Source of the DNA: an alpha proteobacterium AAP81b
GTDB lineage: Bacteria > Pseudomonadota > Alphaproteobacteria > Sphingomonadales > Sphingomonadaceae
Direction of reading: 5' to 3'
Length of the DNA stretch: 42,430 nt
Assembly (NCBI GenBank): GCA_001295935.1
Contig: LJHX01000129.1
Coordinates: 1 to 42,430, forward strand
In this document: positions 1 through 7,360 of the stretch, in pieces
How the letters are laid out: each line of letters starts with the position of its first letter
Numbering within the stretch: the first letter of the stretch is position 1
Notes under the pieces: generated by a model
Told to the model about the DNA's origin: nothing
What the model saw: the letters and a program-made list of their open reading frames with translations, nothing else
Databases searched by the model: none
Made by a program: the position numbers and the translations under genes

Positions 1-178
1 CGGGCGCCGGCGCCGCGGCGGGGCCGGCGGCATAGGTGACGACGGCGGCGGTGCGGACGACGCGGATGACGCGGTCGCCGTCCTTGACCTCGATCTCGGT
101 CAGCGCGTTCGCATCCAGCAGCTCGGCAAGCTCGCGCACCAGCGCGGTGTCGACCTGCATTCCAGCGCTTTCGGCCAT
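1..178 (-). CDS. accB: Biotin carboxyl carrier protein of acetyl-CoA carboxylase, N-terminal part
   Basis: Only the first 59 codons lie in the window; the gene runs off the left edge. The reading from the ATG at 178 gives MAESAGMQVDTALVRELAEL and then a typical AccB stretch (LTEIEVKDGDRVIRVVR) followed by the start of an Ala/Pro-rich linker. AccB carries the biotin that AccC carboxylates in the first step of fatty-acid synthesis; the biotinyl domain would lie outside the window. It follows aroQ by 33 bases on the same strand, the common aroQ-accB-accC order of alphaproteobacteria. The short N-terminal segment limits the call, but the motif and neighbour agree. Confidence 0.85.
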   Translation of the reverse strand, partial: MAESAGMQVDTALVRELAELLDANALTEIEVKDGDRVIRVVRTAAVVTYAAGPAAAPAP

Positions 179-211
179 GTTATATCCCGGTGTTGCCCCT
201 GATGGCGGCGA

Positions 212-652
212 TCATTGCCGCAAGGCGGCGGCGGCGTCCAGCGCCAGCGCATAGGAGCGCGCGCCGAAACCCGAAATGACGCCGCGGGCGACGGGGCTGA
301 TCAGGCTCAAGTGGCGGAAGGCCTCGCGGGCATGGGGGTTGGAAAGATGCACCTCGATCACCGGCACGGTGATGGCCTTGATCGCGTCGTGGAGCGCCAC
401 CGAGGTGTGGGTGAGGCCGCCGGCGTTGAGAATGACGGCGAGCGCCGCGCGGCTGCCGGCTTCGTGGAGCCAGTCGATGAGATGGCCTTCATGGTTCGAC
501 TGGCGCAGGTCGATTTCGAGACCGAGCGATCGGGCCTGGTCGTCGAGCGCCGCGGCGATGCTGTCGAGCGTGTCATGGCCGTAGATGTGCGGCTCGCGGC
601 TGCCGAGCAGGTTGAGGTTGGGGCCGTTGAGGACGAAGACGAAGTTGGACAT
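212..652 (-). CDS. aroQ: Type II 3-dehydroquinate dehydratase
   Basis: Converts 3-dehydroquinate to 3-dehydroshikimate in the shikimate pathway (cytosolic dodecamer in this family). The 146-residue product matches the usual family length of about 145-150. It opens with FVFVLNGPNLNLLGSREPH, which includes the NGPNLNLLG signature; further on are the QSNHEG segment, the ILNAGGLTHTSVAL stretch and the catalytic-His region VIEVHLSNPHAREAFR. The frame stays open upstream to 838, but that extension crosses a palindromic repeat and has no family similarity, so the ATG at 652 is preferred. It probably shares a transcript with accB. Confidence 0.96.
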   Translation of the reverse strand: MSNFVFVLNGPNLNLLGSREPHIYGHDTLDSIAAALDDQARSLGLEIDLRQSNHEGHLIDWLHEAGSRAALAVILNAGGLTHTSVALHDAIKAITVPVIEVHLSNPHAREAFRHLSLISPVARGVISGFGARSYALALDAAAALRQ

Positions 653-686
653 GGCCGGGGTTATAGGGCGGCGAGGTGCCACGAGT

Positions 687-806
687 CTCCCCTCCCGCTC
701 GCGGGAGGGGTCGGGGGAGGGAAGGATCTTCGTAGTCGAGCCCACATTCCGCTCGTTGGACGCAGCGACTTCCCTCCCCCAGCCCCTCCCGCAAGCGGGA
801 GGGGAG
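687..806. repeat. Compound inverted repeat (REP-like, CTCCCCTCCCGC family)
   Basis: Two inverted arms of about 38 bases (687-724 and 769-806) are separated by about 44 bases. Each arm also contains its own small palindrome of the form CTCCCCTCCCGC-n-GCGGGAGGGG. The element fills the space between the divergent aroQ and thiSG genes. A half copy with the same core lies at 42343-42366, so it is a dispersed family. Elements of this type are common in sphingomonad intergenic DNA (from recall). It could pair as one long stem in RNA or single-stranded DNA. Confidence 0.85.
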
Positions 807-843
807 CCGGGCGCCCCTTCCGCGCGGGCACCTACCACGCCAT

Positions 844-1839
844 ATGCGCACGATGATCGAAGTCACCCTGAACGGCGCGCCGCATCGCTTGGCGCCCGGC
901 ACCAGCATCGCCGGCCTGCTCGGCCTTCTCGACCTCGATGCGACGAAGGTCGCCGTCGAGCGCAACCTCGAAATCGTGCCGCGGTCGACCTTCGGCGCGG
1001 TGTCGCTAACTGCGGGTGACCGGCTGGAGATCGTCCATTTTGTCGGCGGCGGCGACCATGACACGGCCGGCGACGACGGCTGGGAAGTCGCCGGGCGGAA
1101 GTTCGCCTCGCGCCTCATCGTCGGCACCGGCAAATACAAGGATTTCGCCCAGAATGCCGCGGCGCTCGCAGCCTCGGGGGCGGAGATCGTCACCGTCGCC
1201 GTCCGGCGCGTCAATGTCATGGACAAGGGTCAGCCGATGCTGACCGACTTCATCGACCCCAAGAAGTACACCTATCTGCCCAACACCGCCGGCTGCTTCA
1301 CCGGCGATGACGCCGTCCGCACCTTGCGCCTGGCGCGCGAGGCCGGCGGGTGGAATCTCGTCAAGCTGGAAGTGCTGGGGGAGGCGCGCACCCTCTACCC
1401 CGACATGGCCGAAACGCTGCGGGCGACCGAGGTGCTGGTCAAGGACGGCTTCGACGTCATGGTCTATTGCGCCGACGATCCGATCGCCGCGAAAAAGCTC
1501 GAGGATCTCGGCGCCTGCGCGATCATGCCGCTGGGGTCGCTGATCGGCTCGGGGCTCGGCATCCAGAACCCCGTCACCATCCGGATGATCGTCGAAGGCG
1601 CCAAGGTGCCGGTGCTCGTCGATGCCGGGGTCGGCACGGCGTCGGATGCCGCCGCCGCCATGGAACTCGGCTGCGCCGGGGTGCTGATGAACACCGCGAT
1701 CGCCGAGGCCAAGGACCCGATCCTGATGGCGCGGGCGATGCGACTGGCGGTCGAATCGGGGCGGCTCGCCTATCGCGCCGGGCGGATGGCGCGGCGGCGC
1801 TACGCCGACCCCTCCAGCCCGCTCGCCGGGTTGATCTGA
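844..1839 (+). CDS. thiSG: Fused sulfur carrier ThiS - thiazole synthase ThiG
   Basis: Makes the thiazole phosphate half of thiamine. Residues 4-70 are a ThiS-like beta-grasp domain ([38 protein letters not shown]), and about residues 80-331 are a ThiG TIM barrel ([20 protein letters not shown], the [11 protein letters not shown] segment with the expected Schiff-base lysine, [34 protein letters not shown]). In free ThiS the chain ends at Gly-Gly, which is thiocarboxylated; here GGG at 68-70 continues into a short acidic linker and ThiG. The ATG at 844 has an alternative three codons later at 853. No THI-box riboswitch is evident upstream, where a palindromic repeat sits. ThiS-ThiG fusions are known in some alphaproteobacteria. 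Confidence 0.93.
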   Translation: MRTMIEVTLNGAPHRLAPGTSIAGLLGLLDLDATKVAVERNLEIVPRSTFGAVSLTAGDRLEIVHFVGGGDHDTAGDDGWEVAGRKFASRLIVGTGKYKDFAQNAAALAASGAEIVTVAVRRVNVMDKGQPMLTDFIDPKKYTYLPNTAGCFTGDDAVRTLRLAREAGGWNLVKLEVLGEARTLYPDMAETLRATEVLVKDGFDVMVYCADDPIAAKKLEDLGACAIMPLGSLIGSGLGIQNPVTIRMIVEGAKVPVLVDAGVGTASDAAAAMELGCAGVLMNTAIAEAKDPILMARAMRLAVESGRLAYRAGRMARRRYADPSSPLAGLI

Positions 1840-1859
1840 AACACCAATGGGGGACGATC

Positions 1860-2540
1860 ATGCCGGATTATGACGAGGTCGTCCGCGGCCGCCGCAGCAT
1901 CCGCGGCTTCAAGCGCGAGCCGGTGCCGAAAGCGCTGGTTCGCGAGGTCATTGACCTCGCGATGCGGGCGCCGTCGTCGCTCAACACCCAGCCGTGGAAC
2001 TTCACCGTCGTCGCCGGGCCGCCGCTTGACGCGATCCGCGCCGGCAACACCGAGCGCAACCTTGCCGGCGTCCCCTCGTCGCGCGAGTTCCGCGGCGGCG
2101 GCGACTATGCCGGCGTCCACCGCGAGCGCCAGATCGAGATCGCCAAGCAGCTCTTCGGCGCCATGGGCATCGAGCGCGACAACAAGGAAAAGCGCCTCGA
2201 CTGGGTGCTGCGCGGCTTCCGTCAGTTCGACGCGCCGGTTTCGATCGTCGTGACCTATGATCGCGCCATCCATGGCAGCGACATCGCCCCTTTCGATTGC
2301 GGTGCCGTCACCAACGCGCTGGTCAACGCCGCCTGGTCGCGCGGATTGGGCTGCGTCATCAACAGCCAGGGCATCATGCAATCGCCGGTGGTGCGCGAGC
2401 ATGCCAAGATCGGTGAGGATCAGGTGATCATGATCTGCGTGGCGCTGGGCTGGCCGGATGAGGATTTTCCGGCGAACGCCGTGGTGTCGAAGCGCAAGTC
2501 GGTCGACGAGGCGGCGGTGTTCATCGGCTTCGACGACTAG
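1860..2540 (+). CDS. Nitroreductase family FMN-dependent oxidoreductase
   Basis: The 226-residue product has the nitroreductase fold signatures: an N-terminal RRSIRGFKREPVPKALVREV, the FMN-contacting RAPSSLNTQPWNF segment, and a C-terminal AWSRGLGCVINSQGI and ICVALGWPDE. Family members use NAD(P)H to reduce nitroaromatics, quinones or enones as dimeric flavoproteins; the physiological substrate cannot be read from sequence. The ATG at 1860 follows a GGGGGA Shine-Dalgarno a few bases upstream and lies about 20 bases after thiSG, so the two may be co-transcribed. The insert around residues 60-115, with many charged residues, is seen in BluB/nitroreductase relatives, but no BluB call is made. 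Confidence 0.88.
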   Translation: MPDYDEVVRGRRSIRGFKREPVPKALVREVIDLAMRAPSSLNTQPWNFTVVAGPPLDAIRAGNTERNLAGVPSSREFRGGGDYAGVHRERQIEIAKQLFGAMGIERDNKEKRLDWVLRGFRQFDAPVSIVVTYDRAIHGSDIAPFDCGAVTNALVNAAWSRGLGCVINSQGIMQSPVVREHAKIGEDQVIMICVALGWPDEDFPANAVVSKRKSVDEAAVFIGFDD

Positions 2541-2602
2541 GCGGCGCGCGCGGGGGCAGACCCGGCCGCGGCCGCATGCTATCACCGCCGCGGGAGGCAA
2601 GC

Positions 2603-3838
2603 GTGGCGAGCGTCGGACCGGAAACCTATAGCGCGTGGCAGCCCGGGTTCGGCGCGCAGCTGGTGCTCGAAACGCCGGGGCGGCGCTATCTGCTTGCCGA
2701 TTATTTCTTGCCGCCGCCTGGCTGGCATTGGCCGAAGCTGTCGCCCGAAGCTGCCGGCGGCGCCACGGCGGTGGCGCTGGCGTACAATCCTGGGCTGATC
2801 GGCATCATCCGCACCCGGCTCGGCACTTTTGACGGCTATGCCAGTGCCAACAAGATCGCCGATACCGCCGTGGCGGCGCGAGTGATGGACCTGGTTCGCC
2901 GCAAACGCCTGATCATGTTCGACATGGGGGCGCCGCTGGCGCGGGTCGATACTATCGTCGAAGGGCCGTCCGCCGACGATCTTCGCGGGCTCGATTTCGC
3001 CGACAAGGCGATGACGGTGGTCAAGGGCCTCGCCGATGTCGACGGGGCGGCATTCGGTAGCCATGCCCGCCAGGCGCTTGTCGAATTGAAGGACGCGATG
3101 ACGTCGTCGCCGGCGCTGATCACGACGATGGCGTTCGTCTTCGCCGCGTGGATCGCCAGCCATGCGACGGGCGTGCTCGGACTGGCGCTCGACGCGGCGC
3201 TGTTCGGTTTCGTGCTCTACCAGATGGGCATGTCGGCGTTCGGCTGGTTCGAGCGGCTGGCGGGGTTGATCGGCGCGATCGACAAGGCGCGCACCCGCGG
3301 CGATCTGCAAAAATGCTCCGAGGAACTGGCGCGACTGATCGTCGAGATCGGCGTCGGCGTGTTCGTGACGCTGCTGACCAAGGCGGCCGGCAAGGCGGTC
3401 AAGGCGACGGCGAAGAAGGTGATCGCCAAGCCGTCGGGGGGCGGCGGCGGGACGGCGCCACCACCGCAGTCAACGGGTGGGCAGCGACCGCGGCCGACGA
3501 GTGGGACGTCTGCGATCCCGACAATCAACGGCAGGAGGCCGCTGAACTATCGTTACGCCGGCAAGGTACACCCGTCTGGCGTCCGCTTCACCAAGCAGGG
3601 CTTCCCTGACTTTACCCCGCATGCCCGCGCGCAAGTGCGGCTCAAGGGGCTGACCGGCGCCTACCGCGTCGACGCCGCGATGGCCAACAAGGCGGTAGGC
3701 CTGAAGTCTACGCCGGCGGGCTATGTTTGGCACCATGTCGAAGATGGTGCTACAATGCAGCTGATACCAAAGTCGATTCATAATGCCGTTCGTCATTCGG
3801 GTGGCGCGTCATTCATCAAAAACGGAGGATTTGACTAA
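2603..3838 (+). CDS. Polymorphic toxin with C-terminal WHH (HNH/ENDO VII-like) nuclease domain
   Basis: Putative antibacterial or contact-dependent toxin. A GTG start at 2603, preceded by CGGGAGG at 2591-2597, gives 411 residues; an upstream ATG at 2576 in frame has no visible ribosome site. Residues about 1-165 match no domain I recognise. About 171-216 is strongly hydrophobic (ALITTMAFVFAAWIASH, then GVLGLALDAALFGFVLYQMG), followed by an amphipathic helix region and a Gly/Pro/Ser/Thr linker (about 278-305). The C-terminal domain (about 310-411) has YAGKVHPSGVRFTKQGFPDF and then WHHVEDGATMQLIPKSIHNA with VRHSGG, the hallmark of WHH nucleases of the HNH/ENDO VII superfamily. The stop codon overlaps the start of the immunity gene. 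No VgrG, PAAR, Rhs or TPS marker is seen, so the delivery route is unknown. Confidence 0.82.
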   Translation: MASVGPETYSAWQPGFGAQLVLETPGRRYLLADYFLPPPGWHWPKLSPEAAGGATAVALAYNPGLIGIIRTRLGTFDGYASANKIADTAVAARVMDLVRRKRLIMFDMGAPLARVDTIVEGPSADDLRGLDFADKAMTVVKGLADVDGAAFGSHARQALVELKDAMTSSPALITTMAFVFAAWIASHATGVLGLALDAALFGFVLYQMGMSAFGWFERLAGLIGAIDKARTRGDLQKCSEELARLIVEIGVGVFVTLLTKAAGKAVKATAKKVIAKPSGGGGGTAPPPQSTGGQRPRPTSGTSAIPTINGRRPLNYRYAGKVHPSGVRFTKQGFPDFTPHARAQVRLKGLTGAYRVDAAMANKAVGLKSTPAGYVWHHVEDGATMQLIPKSIHNAVRHSGGASFIKNGGFD

Positions 3839-4323
3839 TGCCGGTGGCACTCGAGAGAGGCGGGCGCGCCGATCAAGGTGATGTTTCCCGACTTGAGGAG
3901 ATTATTGGAAAGCCCGTCGACGCCCAATTTCGGGCGTTTCTAACACAGAATGACGGCGCAGTGCCCGAAGCGAACTCGTTTCCGGTAAACGGTGTTGCTT
4001 ATGTTGGTGGTGTCAATGGATTTATCCGTCTCAAAGATATCCCGTCAGAGCGTGCGCTTATCGATGATATCGGAACGAGAGCCTATCCCATCGCTGACAG
4101 TGAAGGCGGCAATTATGTAATCCTCGACGAAGATCAGGGCGGAGCCATCTTCTTCTGGGATCATGAGGTCGAAGGTGGTCTCTATCGCATTGCTGACAAT
4201 TTTGACGCTTTTCTGGAAATGCTGCAGCCCTTCGATCCAGACAGTGTCTCCCTGTCGCCTGACCAGGTTGAAAGTGCATGGATCGATCCGTCGTTTCTGA
4301 AACAGTTTGGAAATAAAAGCTGA
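3838..4323 (+). CDS. SMI1/KNR4 (SUKH) family immunity protein
   Basis: Predicted to bind and neutralise the nuclease encoded just upstream. The 161-residue product has the SUKH pattern: an N-terminal helix with ISRLEEIIGKPVDAQFRAFL-like spacing (here VSRLEEIIGKPVDAQFRAFL), then NDGAVPEANSF, an acidic strand-rich core (YPIADSEGGNYVILDEDQGG, IFFWDHE) and IADNFDAFLEML. SUKH proteins are the most widespread immunity family for bacterial polymorphic toxins, including WHH nucleases. The ATG shares one base with the toxin stop (TAATG) and has a strong AACGGAGG at 3821-3828. Base composition is visibly more AT-rich than flanking genes, consistent with transfer. Confidence 0.88.
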   Translation: MPVALERGGRADQGDVSRLEEIIGKPVDAQFRAFLTQNDGAVPEANSFPVNGVAYVGGVNGFIRLKDIPSERALIDDIGTRAYPIADSEGGNYVILDEDQGGAIFFWDHEVEGGLYRIADNFDAFLEMLQPFDPDSVSLSPDQVESAWIDPSFLKQFGNKS

Positions 4324-4468
4324 TCTCGCCTGCGTCATATCTTGCGACAGACATAATCCGATAGCGGGCGCAATATGTACGCCACACGATCGGCGGCAAG
4401 ACTTGGGCAGCCGAATATTGCTGCCGCCGCAAGCTGTCGAGGCCGATCTCGTCAAATGTAATCGAGAG

Positions 4469-4915
4469 TCAGTTGTCGCCTGATCTTGGCGCCGCCAGAC
4501 GCAGCAGCGTCGCCGGGTCGGGGCCGTTGGTGTAGAGGCGCGCCAGCGTTGCGGTGATGCCGGACGGTGCCCCCGGCACCGCGGCGAAAAGCGTCAGGCA
4601 CGATCGCAGCTTGAGGGCGTCGATCTCGCCCAAAACGAACACCGGCCCGACTCCGGCGTGCGTCGCGATCGCCGCGGTGCAGGCGACCAGGCGGGGGCCG
4701 AGCAGCGGATGGGCGAGACAGGCGGCGGCTTCGGCGACGCCGTCGAGGCCGTAGAATTGCGCCTTTTCGCTGTGGCCGAGGCCGCGCAGCTGGGGAAAGA
4801 TGAACCACATCCAGTGGCGGACCTTGTGGCCGAAGGTCAGCTCGGCGAGCGCGCCTTCGTAGACGCCGTTCGCCTGCGCCGCGACGAAGCGGTCAAGCCC
4901 CGGACCGGCGCTCAA
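4469..4915 (-). CDS. DUF1810 family protein
   Basis: A 148-residue protein of the DUF1810 family. Signatures are LDRFVAAQANGVYEGALAEL near the N-terminus, then KVRHWMWFIFPQLRGLGHSE and AQFYGLDGVAEA, LLGPRLVACTAAI and LKLRSCLTLFAAV. The biochemical role of the family is not established. No ATG exists in frame at the right place; a TTG at 4915 overlaps the stop of the upstream Nudix gene, indicating translational coupling in a three-gene leftward operon with the Nudix enzyme and the hydrolase. The domain starts only a few residues after that TTG, which supports this start. Confidence 0.87.
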   Translation of the reverse strand: MSAGPGLDRFVAAQANGVYEGALAELTFGHKVRHWMWFIFPQLRGLGHSEKAQFYGLDGVAEAAACLAHPLLGPRLVACTAAIATHAGVGPVFVLGEIDALKLRSCLTLFAAVPGAPSGITATLARLYTNGPDPATLLRLAAPRSGDN

Positions 4916-5409
4916 AGCTGCGCCGACAGCGCCGCGATGACATCCTCGTACAGCGCCCGCTTGAACGGCACCGCCAGTTCGACGAGCGTCTCGACCGCCG
5001 TCCAGCGCCACGCCTTGAACTCGGGGTGGGGCTGGTCGATGGCGACGTCGCTGTCTTCGCCCAGGAAGCGCATCGCATACCATTTCTGGCGCTGGCCGGC
5101 ATAGCGCCCCTTCCAGATCGTGCCGACCATGGCGTCGGGAAGGTCGTAATAATGCCACTGCGGCGTTTCGGCGATCAGCTCGACGAGGTGGCGGGGGACG
5201 CCGGTTTCCTCCTCGAGCTCGCGAAAGGCGGTGTCGAGCGGGTCCTCGCCGGCGTCGATACCGCCCTGAGGCATCTGCCAGGCCTCGAGGGTCGAATCGA
5301 GGCGCTGGCCGACGAACACTAGCCCCGCGGCGTTGACGAGCATGACGCCGACGCCGGGGCGATAGGGCAGGCCAGACGGATGCTCGCGGGGCAGGGTGGT
5401 CGGCATCAT
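4912..5409 (-). CDS. rppH: RNA pyrophosphohydrolase, Nudix family
   Basis: Removes pyrophosphate from the 5' triphosphate end of RNA (or dinucleoside polyphosphates), which can start mRNA decay. The 165-residue product has LPYRPGVGVMLVNAAGLVFV, WQMPQGGIDAGEDP and a complete Nudix box at residues 49-71 (G49, E55, R63-E64, E67-E68, G70). The RppH-type C-terminal half has WHYYDLPDAM, GQRQKWYAMRFLG and HPEFKAWRW. Start: tandem ATGATG at 5409 overlaps the stop of the upstream hydrolase by four bases, so translation is probably coupled. In sphingomonads such genes are usually named RppH; strict substrate preference is an inference. Confidence 0.93.
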   Translation of the reverse strand: MMPTTLPREHPSGLPYRPGVGVMLVNAAGLVFVGQRLDSTLEAWQMPQGGIDAGEDPLDTAFRELEEETGVPRHLVELIAETPQWHYYDLPDAMVGTIWKGRYAGQRQKWYAMRFLGEDSDVAIDQPHPEFKAWRWTAVETLVELAVPFKRALYEDVIAALSAQL

Positions 5410-6353
5410 GCGGCAGCGGCCTCGTCGATGAGCAGTTTCAGGTCGCGCAGATTGGCGAGGAGATCGGCGTGCGCCGAGGGGATGGCGGCGCGCAGCGTCG
5501 CGCTGCCGTGGATCTGGCCGGGGGCGTCGCGATAGATGGTGCGGACGCCGTGGAGCACCAGCTTCGCCGCATAGGCGCGGCCCTGGTCGCGCAAGGGATC
5601 GAGGCCGCAGGTGAAGACCAAGGCCGGCGGCTGGCCGGCGAGGCTCTCGGCGAACAGAGGCGAGGCGCGAAGGTGTTTCGGATCGCTGCCTTCGAGATAA
5701 TGCGCCATGAACCAGTCCATCAGCGCTTTCGTCAGCAGATAGCCTTCCGCGAATTCTTCCATCGAGCCGCCCGCGGCAGTCATGTCGACGCCGGGGTAGA
5801 TCAGCCACTGCGCCAGGATGCGGATTTCGCCCACCAGCTCCTGCGATATCACCGCGGCGAGGTTGCCGCCGGCGCTGTCGCCGGCCGGGACGATGCCGGT
5901 CACCGGATGGCCGATGTCGGCGGGGCTGGCGGCAACCCAGCGCGCCGCGGCGACGCAATCGTCGACCGCCTTGGGGAAACGATGCTCGGGGGCGAGGCGA
6001 TAATCGACCGAGACGACCGTCATCCCCAAAGTCGCGCTGATCTCGGCGCAGAGCGAATCATGGCTGGCGATATCGCCAATCACCCAGCCGCCGCCGTGGA
6101 AATAGGTCAGCACCGGCGCCGGCGCGGTGTCGAGGCTGGCACGGTAGAGCCGCAGCGGGATGGGGTGGCCGTCGGGGGCGGGGATGGCGAGGTCGCGCAC
6201 CTCGGCGAGCGCGGCGCGCGGGCGCTCCATCATCTGCACCATCGCCAGCATGCCGGCGCGGCCTTCTTCCGGGGTGCCCTCGTTGAGCTTGGGTCCGGGT
6301 TGGGCGGCAAGCAGGGCAAGGATCGGTTGGACGTCGGCGCGGATGAAAGGCAT
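5406..6353 (-). CDS. Alpha/beta hydrolase, hormone-sensitive lipase (esterase) family
   Basis: The 315-residue protein is a family IV-type carboxylesterase. It has the oxyanion-hole motif YFHGGGWVIGD, the nucleophile elbow GDSAGGN, an acid in FTCGLDPLRDQG and a catalytic-His candidate in APGQIHGSATL. Such enzymes hydrolyse short acyl esters or lactones; the substrate cannot be told. The ATG at 6353 follows CAGGGGAG a few bases upstream. A longer in-frame reading to 6446 has no family similarity. It is the first gene of a leftward operon, overlapping the Nudix gene by four bases. Confidence 0.92.
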   Translation of the reverse strand: MPFIRADVQPILALLAAQPGPKLNEGTPEEGRAGMLAMVQMMERPRAALAEVRDLAIPAPDGHPIPLRLYRASLDTAPAPVLTYFHGGGWVIGDIASHDSLCAEISATLGMTVVSVDYRLAPEHRFPKAVDDCVAAARWVAASPADIGHPVTGIVPAGDSAGGNLAAVISQELVGEIRILAQWLIYPGVDMTAAGGSMEEFAEGYLLTKALMDWFMAHYLEGSDPKHLRASPLFAESLAGQPPALVFTCGLDPLRDQGRAYAAKLVLHGVRTIYRDAPGQIHGSATLRAAIPSAHADLLANLRDLKLLIDEAAAA

Positions 6354-6754
6354 GCGGTGGCTCCCCTGTTGTTGCCGCCTTCTCGGCGGTTGTGGTGGCC
6401 GTGTAAATGGCCGCCGGCGGTGGCGTCGGTCGGGCCGGAAGTTCACCGAAGGTCAGTCACTTTACGATGATGATCGATCGCGCGCGAAGGGCAGTGGTCG
6501 GGCGCTGCGGGTATCGTCACGACCATAGCGAAGATGGCTGGTGTAGGACAGGCTTCGGTCCCCCAGACCGATACAGGGTCATGCCAGCGCAGGCTGGCAT
6601 CCAGCCGCGCCGCGTGCGGGCGTGTGGTCGTCGGGCACGCCAGGCGTTTCGACAGGCGCCTCCCGGCACCACGGCTGGATGCCAGCTTGCGCTGGCATGA
6701 CCTGTCGGCACCGAAAAGCTGGCATCGGCAACGGCGGAGAACCCCTCACCCGGC
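6354..6754. other. Gene-free interval between divergent or unrelated transcripts
   Basis: The 401 bases between the esterase start and the lipoprotein stop hold no convincing gene. The part next to 6353 should carry the promoter of the esterase-rppH-DUF1810 operon. The part 6577-6702 is a long inverted repeat, annotated separately. Short open frames across it translate the repeat (VMPAQAGIQP-type peptides) and are not genes. Confidence 0.7.
6577..6702. repeat. Inverted repeat of the VMPAQAGIQP-encoding intergenic type
   Basis: Two 30-base arms (6577-6606 and 6673-6702) are complementary except for one position and are separated by 66 bases. Each arm contains a further palindrome (ATGCCAGC-n-GCTGGCAT). 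Read through, the arms give the well-known spurious peptide PAGIQP found in many proteobacterial intergenic repeats. It may act as a processing or termination structure between the two leftward operons. Confidence 0.85.
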
Positions 6755-7360
6755 TCAACCGCCCTTCACCCATTCGGCAACCTCCGCCGCCACCCGGTTG
6801 GCGGCGCGGTTCAACGCCGCGGCGACGGCGGTGGGCGATTGGTCGGCAACCGCCTCGCTGGCTTCGAAGCGGCGGATGCCGACCTGGCCGTCGGGGGCGC
6901 GCGGATGGGCGAGCTGGGCGTCGTAGCGGACGCGGACGACCGGTGCGCCGCCGACGTCGAGGCCGAAGTCGCGCAGCGTGCCGCTGAGCAGCCGCGCCGG
7001 GCTGACGGCGGGCTGGCGGGCGTCGAGCACCGGCGTGCCGGCGGCGGCGATGGTATCGCTGAGCAACCGCTGGAACTGGCGGTTGGGCTGTTCGGCCCAG
7101 TTCGCCCCGACGAGGTAGCGAACTTCGCCGCTGCCGCTGGTCACCGGCAGGCGCAGCGTCTGGAGGGTCGCGGGCACCATCGGCACCGCGACGGCGAGCG
7201 TTTCGGCGAGGCGGCTGGGGCCGACATAGGGGCGCGGAGACGCGGTGGCGGTGATCGTCAGCAGGCTTTCGGGCGGCTTGGCGTTGCCGCCGATCTGCAC
7301 CAGCGGGCCACAGGCCGCGACGCCGACGACCAGCAACAAGGGTAGGGCGCGGCGGATCAT
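6755..7360 (-). CDS. ABC-type transport auxiliary lipoprotein (PqiC/DUF330-like)
   Basis: Last gene of the Mla/MCE operon. The 201-residue product begins with a lipoprotein signal peptide (RRALPLLLVVGVAAC, Cys at 17), then a PF03886-type domain: LLTITATASPRP, PATLQTLRLPVTSGSGEVRYL, NRQFQRLLSDTIAAAG, SGTLRDFGLDVG and a C-terminal helix. Related proteins (PqiC, YmbA, MlaD-partner lipoproteins) sit in the outer membrane or periplasm and help MCE systems move lipids between membranes. Its ATG overlaps the stop of the mlaD-like gene by four bases. Confidence 0.88.
   Translation of the reverse strand: MIRRALPLLLVVGVAACGPLVQIGGNAKPPESLLTITATASPRPYVGPSRLAETLAVAVPMVPATLQTLRLPVTSGSGEVRYLVGANWAEQPNRQFQRLLSDTIAAAGTPVLDARQPAVSPARLLSGTLRDFGLDVGGAPVVRVRYDAQLAHPRAPDGQVGIRRFEASEAVADQSPTAVAAALNRAANRVAAEVAEWVKGG

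Noticed and set aside
653-843. Thiamine (THI-box) riboswitch before thiSG
   Set aside because: The space is filled by the palindromic repeat; the conserved CUGAGA and related bases were not seen.
4391-4429. Rho-independent terminator after the immunity gene
   Set aside because: CGGCGGCAA and TTGCTGCCGCCG can pair but the loop is long and no T run follows.
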